Shown here one piece after another: positions 35,714-42,496 of a stretch of DNA of 64,000 bases. Each line of letters begins with the position of its first letter. Positions within the stretch are counted from its first letter, which is position 1. The stretch spans positions 124,001 through 188,000 of the forward strand of contig NZ_QRDQ01000010.1 in assembly GCF_003385895.1 (NCBI RefSeq), given 5' to 3'. Position numbers and translations under genes: made by a program. Below the pieces are notes generated by a model, which saw only the letters and a list, made by a program, of their open reading frames with translations, ran no database searches and had not been told where the DNA came from. This DNA is from Flavobacterium cutihirudinis. GTDB taxonomy: Bacteria > Bacteroidota > Bacteroidia > Flavobacteriales > Flavobacteriaceae.

Positions 35714-36463
35714 TTAAATACCTAAACGAAAATCAGAAACGCTTTTTTCTTCTAGGCTAATTTCTTCAAAAGTACTTTGTGTCCCTTTATCTACGGGACA
35801 TTGTGTGCTAATTCCAACCCAAATTTCTTTCGGATAATTGTTTTTGTATAAACGCACCATTTGCCAGTTTTTCTTATCAAGAGAATAATAGCTTGCTACC
35901 GTTTTTGTGTCCGAAGAAATTTTCATGTAAACAGAAGGTTCTTTTACGATATCATGATTATTGTCGTCAGAAGTTCCCATTGTTCGAACCGTTACAACAC
36001 GGTGATTGCCACGTTCATCCTGTTCAAAACAAAATTTTTGATAGAAACTGTCATTCGAATAAATATAAAGCACGCCGGCATTGTACAAACCTTTTTCAGT
36101 AAATTCAGGAGTAACTTTAGAAACTATCGTAAAAGGCTTGGTATTATCGACTTTAGACAAAAGCATTGGAGCGGTAGTATTTGATAATTTTCCGTCAGGA
36201 TCAGAAAAATAATCTGATTTTTCGCCCGCTTTAAAAATGATTTTTTCTCCAGTTTCTGTTTTAATTAATGTGTCGGCGCCATTTATAGCTTTTGTAAAAT
36301 GTATAGACGATAATTTAATGTCGCAAGGAGAGCCATTCACAAAAGCCGAATCTACTTTTGTTTCCGATTTTTCTGTTATTGCTGATGTTTCTTTTTTGTC
36401 GTTACAGCTTGATAAAAACACAAGGCTAGAAATAAGGAAGGCATTATAAAAATTTGTTTTCAT
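35714..36463 (-). CDS. DUF1349 domain lipoprotein
   Basis: From the ATG at 36463 the protein has 249 residues and opens with a type II signal peptide (lipobox VFLSSC). An upstream start at 36535 is open but would put 24 charged residues before the signal peptide, so I reject it. The mature part from about 60 is a DUF1349 concanavalin-like beta-sandwich (NTTAPMLLSKVDNTKPFTIVSKVTP, then YSLDKKNWQMVRLYKNN and the C-terminal FEEISLEE). The family often binds carbohydrates, but no enzymatic function is established. Residues NDKKETS after the cysteine mix acidic and basic, so its final location is unclear. It is divergent from the LuxR regulator, 102 bases away. Confidence 0.8.
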   Translation of the reverse strand: MKTNFYNAFLISSLVFLSSCNDKKETSAITEKSETKVDSAFVNGSPCDIKLSSIHFTKAINGADTLIKTETGEKIIFKAGEKSDYFSDPDGKLSNTTAPMLLSKVDNTKPFTIVSKVTPEFTEKGLYNAGVLYIYSNDSFYQKFCFEQDERGNHRVVTVRTMGTSDDNNHDIVKEPSVYMKISSDTKTVASYYSLDKKNWQMVRLYKNNYPKEIWVGISTQCPVDKGTQSTFEEISLEEKSVSDFRLGI

Positions 36464-36565
36464 AAATTGTTTTTTGGGATAGAAAGTAATATTTTTAGTT
36501 TTTCCAAAAATAGAGCAGCTTTTCAGAAAGCACAATACGTAAAATTAACCATTTACAATCTTTAA

Positions 36566-37342
36566 ATGCCACAAAATCCTTCAATTGAAGATCAATTAGC
36601 CACTACTTTTCTCGAACAAAAATTTGCCAGCGGGGAATCTAACGACATCGAAATGTACAAACAGTTTGTAGCCAATTATGTTAAGATTGAACAATGTGTT
36701 GCTGTCTTATCCGATTATCAGGCAGATTGTAGTTATATCTATGCCGGAAGTTTTGGTTCGGTTTTCGGACTTCCAAACGAAAATTCAGTTATTGATTCGG
36801 CTTTTGAAGAATGCATTTTCACGAAGATTCATTCCGATGATTTGATCGAACGTCATATTTTGGAGCTTAATTTTTATCAGTTTTTAAAAGGACTTCCACA
36901 AGAAGAATATAGTAATTACAGTACTTCGAGCCGAATAAGAATGAAGCAAACGATAGAAAACTGCAGTTATATTCATCACCGCACAATTTATCTGAAAACA
37001 TTCAGCAACGGAAGTATTTCGCTCGCATTATGTTTGTACGCGCCGGCAACAGATTTACAACCCAGAACCGGAATTGACGGAAAAATTATAAATATCCAGA
37101 CAGGTCAGTTAATTGAATCCGAAAAATATCAAAACAATATTCATTCAATTCTTTCAAAAAGAGAAGTTGAGGTTTTGATGAGTGTTGCAAAAGGAAATAA
37201 AAGTGAACAGATTGCTGCAGAAATGAATATTTCTGTGTACACCGTTCGTCGTCACAGACAAAATATTATCGAAAAACTAAAGGTCACCAATACAGCTGAG
37301 GCTATTCAGACCGCTTTTGTTACGGGAATTATTACACTTTAA
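36566..37342 (+). CDS. LuxR-family regulator with PAS-like sensor domain, paralogue of the 2.5-kb gene
   Basis: The 258-residue protein has a LuxR-type HTH at about 190-250 (SKREVEVLMSVAKGNKSEQIAAEMNISVYTVRRHRQNIIEKL) and an N-terminal sensor domain without a receiver aspartate. It shares layout and blocks (a HSDDLIERHILE segment where the other has HPDDINF) with the gene at 2480-3235. It lies 89 bases ahead of the XdhC gene on the same strand, so it may control the molybdoenzyme locus. It is equally placed to act on the divergent DUF1349 gene. The signal sensed is unknown. Confidence 0.8.
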   Translation: MPQNPSIEDQLATTFLEQKFASGESNDIEMYKQFVANYVKIEQCVAVLSDYQADCSYIYAGSFGSVFGLPNENSVIDSAFEECIFTKIHSDDLIERHILELNFYQFLKGLPQEEYSNYSTSSRIRMKQTIENCSYIHHRTIYLKTFSNGSISLALCLYAPATDLQPRTGIDGKIINIQTGQLIESEKYQNNIHSILSKREVEVLMSVAKGNKSEQIAAEMNISVYTVRRHRQNIIEKLKVTNTAEAIQTAFVTGIITL

Positions 37343-37431
37343 GAAAATATAACAGCATAAGTTTGTTTTATTTTTTAATTTTAAAAGAAATAAGATCATC
37401 AATAGTAATTTTGATTGATGAAAATTAATCT

Positions 37432-38568
37432 ATGAAAGAAATCAACGATATATTAAAAGCATATTCTGAAGCTGTTGTTTTAGGAAAAAAATGTGCTTTG
37501 GCCACAGTTGTAAAAGTAGAAGGTTCGTCATACAGGCAAGCCGGAGCGCGAATGCTGGTTACAGAAGATGGTTTTTTGACCGGTGCCATAAGTGGTGGCT
37601 GTCTGGAAGGTGACGCATTGCGAAAAGCGCTACTTTCTATAAATCAAAAGCAAAATAAGCTTGTGACCTACAATACGAGCAATGAAAATGATGCTGAAGT
37701 AGGCCTGCAATTGGGCTGCAACGGAATTGTTCATATTCTTTTCGAATACATTGATGAGGAAGTTTCAAACAATCCACTAGAGCTTTTAAGACAATTAGAA
37801 TTGGAGCGAAAAGAAGCTGTAATTGTTACTATTTTTTCATTAAATAGAGGAGCTTCACAAATAGGTACGGCACTTTTTTTTAGAAAAGATAGTCCTGTTT
37901 TACATCATAATAACGATGCATTAAATTTGATTTCTGAAGTCAGAACGGTGTTGAAGAATAAAACTACAATCGTAAAAAAACTTCAGGAAGAAAGCCACGA
38001 TGAAGCGTTGATCGAATATATTAAACCACCAATTTCGCTTGTTATTGCCGGCGCTGGCAACGATGTTCAGCCTTTGGTAAAAATGGCCGCAATTTTAGGC
38101 TGGAAAATTACGATTGCTGACGGTCGTGCAACTCATGCAACTAAAAAACGTTTTTCTAAAGCGCATCATGTTTTGGTGGCAAAACCAGAAGAATTGTTAG
38201 AAAGTGTTAGTATTGGTGATCAGACGTATTTTCTTTTGATGACGCACAATTATAAATATGATTTGACGGTTTTAAAATCTTTATTAGAAACGGATTGTCG
38301 TTATATCGGAATTTTGGGCCCAAAGTCAAAGCTTAACCGAATGCTGGATGAACTTCTAATGGAAGGAATCACATTAAATGAAGAACAGTCAGACAGAATT
38401 CATAGCCCTATTGGATTGGATATTGGTGCAGAAACAGCGGAAGAAATTGCTCTGTCGATCATTTCCGAAATTAAAGCTTTTGCCTCAAAGAGAGAGGGAA
38501 CTTCCTTGAAATATAAAGCAGGAAAAATTCACAATGAGATTCATTATGGAGCAGAAATCTCAAAATAG
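37432..38568 (+). CDS. XdhC/PaoD-type molybdenum cofactor chaperone
   Basis: This 378-residue cytoplasmic protein belongs to the XdhC/CoxI family. The N-terminal XdhC/CoxI domain (about 12-80) reads ATVVKVEGSSYRQAGARMLV and GAISGGCLEGDALRKAL. The C-terminal Rossmann domain (about 200-340) begins VIAGAGNDVQPLVKMAAILGW and holds THNYKYDLTVLKSLL and YIGILGPKSK. Such proteins bind the molybdenum cofactor, help its sulfuration and insert it into xanthine dehydrogenase-family enzymes; PaoD does this for PaoABC. The enzyme subunits lie 2.3 kb downstream. The next gene overlaps its end by 23 bases, which indicates coupling. Confidence 0.9.
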   Translation: MKEINDILKAYSEAVVLGKKCALATVVKVEGSSYRQAGARMLVTEDGFLTGAISGGCLEGDALRKALLSINQKQNKLVTYNTSNENDAEVGLQLGCNGIVHILFEYIDEEVSNNPLELLRQLELERKEAVIVTIFSLNRGASQIGTALFFRKDSPVLHHNNDALNLISEVRTVLKNKTTIVKKLQEESHDEALIEYIKPPISLVIAGAGNDVQPLVKMAAILGWKITIADGRATHATKKRFSKAHHVLVAKPEELLESVSIGDQTYFLLMTHNYKYDLTVLKSLLETDCRYIGILGPKSKLNRMLDELLMEGITLNEEQSDRIHSPIGLDIGAETAEEIALSIISEIKAFASKREGTSLKYKAGKIHNEIHYGAEISK

Positions 38569-39148
38569 AACAGGTATTGTTATTCTTGCAGCAGGAAATT
38601 CTTCCCGATTGGGAAGACCAAAACAGCTTTTAAAATTCAAAGAATCTACACTTTTAAAAAATACAGTTTTAGAAGCTTTAAAAGTCCCTAATTCATTTGT
38701 TATTGTTGTAACTGGTTCAAATTCTAATGCAATTGAAAAAGAACTTGAATTACCTGAAATAAATTTCTCTTTCAATCCTGAATGGGAAAGCGGAATGTCA
38801 TCTTCAATTGTAAAAGGATTAGGTGAATTATTGCACATAAATGCTGATTGTGAACAATGCATTTTTGCAGTTTGTGATCAGCCTTTTGTTACCAGTTTAG
38901 TTTTTGAGAATTTAATAAACGAATATTATAAGACTGAAAAAGGTATAGCTGCTTCTGCTTATTCCGAAACTCTTGGAGCTCCGGTTTTGTTTCATAAAAA
39001 ATACTTTAGAGAACTCTTGGAATTAGAAGGTAAGGAAGGAGCAAAAAAACTAATAAAAAAGTACGCTGATGATGTTGTGGAAGTTCCTTTTGAGAAAGGA
39101 AATATTGATATTGATACCGAAGAAGATTATAAGGAGCTTTTCAGATAA
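38546..39148 (+). CDS. MocA-like molybdenum cofactor cytidylyltransferase
   Basis: The 200-residue NTP transferase has the glycine-rich loop ILAAGNSSRLGRPKQLL, a CDQPFV metal-site block and GAPVLFHKKYFRELLELEGKEGAK. These are the hallmarks of the MocA branch rather than of ordinary MobA. MocA adds CMP to molybdopterin to make the cytosine dinucleotide form used by PaoABC-like enzymes. Two ATGs are possible (38534 and 38546); I chose the second, which starts directly before MEQKSQNRTG. It overlaps XdhC by 23 bases. The pairing of XdhC and MocA supports a cytosine dinucleotide cofactor in the downstream enzyme, which is an inference. Confidence 0.85.
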   Translation: MEQKSQNRTGIVILAAGNSSRLGRPKQLLKFKESTLLKNTVLEALKVPNSFVIVVTGSNSNAIEKELELPEINFSFNPEWESGMSSSIVKGLGELLHINADCEQCIFAVCDQPFVTSLVFENLINEYYKTEKGIAASAYSETLGAPVLFHKKYFRELLELEGKEGAKKLIKKYADDVVEVPFEKGNIDIDTEEDYKELFR

Positions 39149-39188
39149 AGATTCAAAGTTGCAGGGTTAGAAAGGAAAGGAGGTTTCG

Positions 39189-39297
39189 TTTGTCATTTCG
39201 ACTGAAAGGAGAAATCACACAAGAAATTCAATATTCTAAATCGTCAATTTTTGCCGAATCCCGCGTGAGATTTCTCGTGCCTCGAAATGACAAACTG
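39189..39297. repeat. Dispersed imperfect palindromic repeat (TGTCATTTCGA family), copy 2
   Basis: TTTGTCATTTCGA (39189-39201) and its exact complement TCGAAATGACAAA (about 39285-39297) form the outer arms. Inner GAGAAATC/GAGATTTC blocks are also inverted. It lies between two convergent genes and creates an accidental 83-codon open frame. Copy 1 is at 27064-27169. Confidence 0.7.
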
Positions 39298-39397
39298 AGC
39301 CTTACAATAGATGAAAATCTGCTAATCTGCAAAATCAGCGAGAAACAAAAAACTTTGCTCCCGAAGCCTCGGGACTGCGACTTTGCGCGATTAAAAG

Positions 39398-40534
39398 TTA
39401 ATTCTTTAATTTTTCAGCGAGACTCAAAACCCGCTCAATAGCAATATCAATTTCTTCGGAAGTAGTAAATCTGCCCAAACTAAAACGAATCGAACTCAAA
39501 GCATCTTCATCAGACAAGCCCATTGCTTTTAAAACATGCGAAGGTTCAGAAGTAACAGCCGAACAAGAGGCTCCGTTTGAAACCGAAATATTTCCCAAAG
39601 CCAAAATTAATTGTTCTGAATTTACGCCCGGAAAGCAAATATTAGAAGTATTATAAATTCGGTTTTGAATATTTCCATTTATAAAAAAACCTTCAAATTG
39701 TAATAATCCAGTTTCCAGTTTGTTACGTAATTTTTTTATTTTTATTTCATCTTCTTTTAATTGATTTACAGCTATTTCTGAAGCTTTACCTAAACCAATA
39801 ATTGCAGGGATATTTAATGTTCCGCTACGAAGTTTTTGTTGTTGACCGCCGCCTGTAATTTGCGGAAGCAGTTTTATTTTGGCTTGAGCCGAAACATACA
39901 AAGCACCAACACCTTTAGGGCCATAAAATTTGTGTGCAGACAATGTCAGAAGATCAATTCCCATAGTTTTAACATCAACCGGAATCTTTCCAACAGCTTG
40001 CGTTGCATCACATAAAAACAGCACATTTTTAGCTTTAAGTATCTTAGAAATTTCCATGACATTCTGAATGACACCTGTTTCGTTATTTGATAACATCATT
40101 ATGAATACCAGTGTTTTATGTGTGATAACTTCATTTAAAAGATTAATATTTAAAATACCATCTGGTCTGGTTGGTAAATAGGTTACTTCAAAGCCGGAAG
40201 TTTCCATAAAACGGCAAGTTTCAAGAACCGCTTTGTGTTCTGTTGCTACAGTAACAATTTCTTTTCGTTCCTGATTTGCCAAACCCCTTATAGCTAAATT
40301 AATTGCTTCTGTCGCTCCGGACGTAAAGATGATTTCTTCTGCATTTGCGTTTATAAGATTTGCAGTTTGCCAGGCTGCATTTTCCACAGCTTCATTGATG
40401 GTAAGGCCAGCAATATGCGTGCTGGTTGAATTCGCATATAAATCGGTAAAATAGGACAGCATAGTTTCCAATACGCGTTCATCAACACGAGTTGTGGCAT
40501 TATTATCCAGATAAATATGTTGCTGATTTTGCAT
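39398..40534 (-). CDS. Cysteine desulfurase (NifS/IscS class V aminotransferase)
   Basis: The 378-residue PLP enzyme has the group I features: YLDNNATT near the start, TSGATEAINLAIRG, SNNETGVIQ, CDATQAVGKIP, the PLP-binding Lys202 in SAHKFYGPKG and the sulfur-transfer Cys324 in NGASCSAVTSEPSHVL. It takes sulfur from cysteine as a persulfide. No IscU, SufE or other cluster-assembly gene is near, but XdhC and the molybdoenzyme genes flank it on both sides. In Rhodobacter capsulatus a NifS-like protein (NifS4) supplies sulfur to the XdhC-bound cofactor, so this copy may be dedicated to cofactor sulfuration. It is transcribed opposite to its neighbours. Confidence 0.92.
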   Translation of the reverse strand: MQNQQHIYLDNNATTRVDERVLETMLSYFTDLYANSTSTHIAGLTINEAVENAAWQTANLINANAEEIIFTSGATEAINLAIRGLANQERKEIVTVATEHKAVLETCRFMETSGFEVTYLPTRPDGILNINLLNEVITHKTLVFIMMLSNNETGVIQNVMEISKILKAKNVLFLCDATQAVGKIPVDVKTMGIDLLTLSAHKFYGPKGVGALYVSAQAKIKLLPQITGGGQQQKLRSGTLNIPAIIGLGKASEIAVNQLKEDEIKIKKLRNKLETGLLQFEGFFINGNIQNRIYNTSNICFPGVNSEQLILALGNISVSNGASCSAVTSEPSHVLKAMGLSDEDALSSIRFSLGRFTTSEEIDIAIERVLSLAEKLKN

Positions 40535-40606
40535 AGTAAAAACTTAATCTCGTAAAAATACAATTTTAGAGGTAAAAAAATGAATTTGCTTTTTGTGTGT
40601 TTTATA

Positions 40607-40745
40607 GCGCAAAGGACGCGAAGTTTTTTTTGAAATTTAGTTTTTAGATAATTGCAAAGTTCACAAAGTTGAAATTGATAAAGCTTTGTGGTCTTTGTGT
40701 TTATTTACAGTAAGTTAGGCTAATAACCTTTGCGCTCTTTGTGGT
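40607..40745. repeat. Nested palindromic repeat of CAAAG units
   Basis: The outer arms GCGCAAAGG (40607-40615) and CCTTTGCGC (40727-40735) are inverted. Inside, TTGCAAAGTTCACAAAG faces CTTTGTGGTCTTTGTG. A related CAAAG-rich stretch without the second arm is at 27028-27050. Confidence 0.55.
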
Positions 40746-40821
40746 TGAAAAAAAAGAAACTGTAATTATTCTAAATAAGAGTAATGTTTGAATTTTATAA
40801 TTTTTTCCGAATTAAGATTGT

Positions 40822-40829
40822 TAAATTTG
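40822..40829 (+). promoter_or_regulatory. -7 element of the aldehyde oxidoreductase operon
   Basis: TAAATTTG matches TAnnTTTG exactly and is placed to give a 5' leader of about 38 bases. This was judged by consensus only. Confidence 0.4.
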
Positions 40830-40873
40830 TTAGAATGACGAAAGTGATTTTGCTAATTTAACAAATAGACTAA

Positions 40874-41512
40874 ATGGCATCGAAAAAAACAAATGAGAAC
40901 GAAGTTACTCCGGAAAACTCAAATTCCCGCCGTGACTTTATAAAAAAATCAGGACTATTTACCGCCTTGGCTTTAACACCGTCTACATTAGTTGTGGCTT
41001 CGGAGAATAAGTGGGACGAAAAAATCGCTGAATATTTAGAAACTGTGCCACTTTCTATTGAAGTTAATGGTAAAAAACACAATCTGAATATCGAGCCAAG
41101 AACAACTTTACTCGATTTACTTCGTGAACAACTGCAGCTTACCGGAACCAAGAAAGGCTGTGATCACGGACAATGTGGTGCTTGTACAGTTCATGTAAAC
41201 GGAACCCGAATTTTGTCGTGTTTGTCTTTGGCAACCATGCAACAAAATGCGCAGGTGACTACAATAGAAGGACTTTCAAAAGGAAAAAAACTACATCCGA
41301 TGCAGGAAGCTTTTATCAAAAATGATGGTTTTCAATGTGGATATTGTACTCCCGGACAAATCATGTCGGGAATCGCGTGCATCAAAGAAGGTCACGCTAA
41401 CAGCAGAGAGGAAATCAAAGAATATATGAGTGGGAACATTTGCAGATGTGGAGCGTATCATAATATTGTTGATGCAATTACCGAAGTAAAGGAAGGAGGA
41501 AAGGAGCTATGA
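40874..41512 (+). CDS. Tat-exported 2Fe-2S subunit of PaoA-like aldehyde oxidoreductase
   Basis: The 212-residue protein begins with a twin-arginine signal (Arg19-Arg20 in SRRDFIKKSGLFTALAL), so the folded enzyme is exported. A plant-ferredoxin-type 2Fe-2S domain follows (about 55-130, GCDHGQCGACTVHVNGTRILSC). A second helical 2Fe-2S domain (about 135-205) shows CGYCTPGQIMSG and GNICRCGAYHNI. This is the small subunit of the xanthine dehydrogenase family, and the Tat signal matches PaoA of E. coli. It passes electrons between the molybdenum centre and the FAD. It is the first gene of a tight three-gene operon: the FAD subunit starts four bases before its stop codon ends. Confidence 0.93.
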   Translation: MASKKTNENEVTPENSNSRRDFIKKSGLFTALALTPSTLVVASENKWDEKIAEYLETVPLSIEVNGKKHNLNIEPRTTLLDLLREQLQLTGTKKGCDHGQCGACTVHVNGTRILSCLSLATMQQNAQVTTIEGLSKGKKLHPMQEAFIKNDGFQCGYCTPGQIMSGIACIKEGHANSREEIKEYMSGNICRCGAYHNIVDAITEVKEGGKEL

Positions 41513-42489
41513 AAAATTTTCAAATAATAAAAGCATTATCTTCTTCTTCGGCGGTAGCCTCGATAACCAAAGATACTTCTGTGATGTTTATTGCTGGTGG
41601 GACTAATCTGGTGGATTTAATGAAAAAGAATGTCGTTGCCCCTGATAAACTGATTGACATTAATGCATTAGACTTAAAAAAAATAGAATTTTTAAACGGA
41701 AAAGTTTCCATTGGCGCTTTGGCGAAAAACAGTCAGGTGGCCGAAGATCAATCTATAAAAGAGAAACTTCCATTGTTGGCTTTAGCTTTAGCAGCCGGTG
41801 CATCACAACAAATTAGGCATATGGCAACCGTTGGAGGAAATATGTTGCAACGTACACGTTGTCCGTATTTTTATAATACAGATATGCCATGCAATAAAAG
41901 AGTTCCAAAAAGTGGCTGCGGAGCAATTGGCGGAACGAATAGAATGGCTGCCGTTTTTGGAACTTCAGACAGCTGTATTGCAGTTCATCCGAGTGATATG
42001 TGTGTGGCGTTGGCAGCGCTCGACGCAACAGTTTTAGTGGAAGGACCAAAAGGAAAACGTCAAATTAATTTTACTGATTTTCATCGTCTTCCGGGAAATA
42101 CTCCTGAAAAAGATAATACACTCGAAATTAGAGAATTGATTACTTCAATCGAAATTCCAGATAATAATTTTACCAAAAATGTTCATTATTTAAAAGTTCG
42201 TGATCGAAGCAGTTATGCCTTTGCATTAGTTTCTGTTGCGGTGGCTTTAGAGTTGAAAAACAATGTAATAAGCAACGCCAAACTAGCAATGGGCGGTGTA
42301 GCGCATAAACCATGGAGATTAACTGAAACAGAAGATTTCCTTAAAGGGAAAACAGCTTCAGAAGATATTTTTAAACAAGCAGGAAAGTTAGGAATGAAAG
42401 GCGCAAGAGGTTATGGCGACAATGATTTTAAACTGACACTTGGAGCGAATGCAATAACAGAAGCACTTACAATAGCAGCATCAAAATAA
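41509..42489 (+). CDS. FAD subunit of PaoB-like aldehyde oxidoreductase with extra Fe-S cysteines
   Basis: The 326-residue subunit is of the CO dehydrogenase flavoprotein/FAD-binding type. The FAD loops are FIAGGTNLVDLMKK (about 28-40) and ATVGGNMLQR (106-115). Cysteines 118, 128, 137 and 156 (TRCPYFYNTDMPCNKRVPKSGC and SDSCIAVHPS) match the insertion that in E. coli PaoB holds a 4Fe-4S cluster. Such a cluster is absent from classical xanthine dehydrogenases, so this locus belongs with PaoABC and 4-hydroxybenzoyl-CoA reductase-like enzymes. There is no signal peptide of its own; it should be exported bound to the Tat-bearing subunit. The molybdenum subunit starts 8 bases after its stop. Confidence 0.92.
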   Translation: MKNFQIIKALSSSSAVASITKDTSVMFIAGGTNLVDLMKKNVVAPDKLIDINALDLKKIEFLNGKVSIGALAKNSQVAEDQSIKEKLPLLALALAAGASQQIRHMATVGGNMLQRTRCPYFYNTDMPCNKRVPKSGCGAIGGTNRMAAVFGTSDSCIAVHPSDMCVALAALDATVLVEGPKGKRQINFTDFHRLPGNTPEKDNTLEIRELITSIEIPDNNFTKNVHYLKVRDRSSYAFALVSVAVALELKNNVISNAKLAMGGVAHKPWRLTETEDFLKGKTASEDIFKQAGKLGMKGARGYGDNDFKLTLGANAITEALTIAASK

Positions 42490-42496
42490 TTAGATT

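Larger units (their letters stand above)
40535..40873. other. Divergent intergenic region with nested palindromic repeat
   Basis: The 339 bases contain a repeat at 40607-40745 and a TAAATTTG (40822-40829) that exactly matches the Bacteroidota -7 consensus. The latter lies 45 bases before the 2Fe-2S subunit gene and is the likely promoter of the oxidoreductase operon. No suitable -33 element was seen. No gene is present. Confidence 0.5.

Noticed and set aside
35861..36184. Open frame opposite the DUF1349 gene
   Set aside because: It is the antisense shadow of a gene with a clear signal peptide and domain.
39190..39441. 83-codon open frame on the plus strand
   Set aside because: It is composed of an inverted repeat and overlaps the end of the cysteine desulfurase gene; codon use and predicted protein look non-genic.
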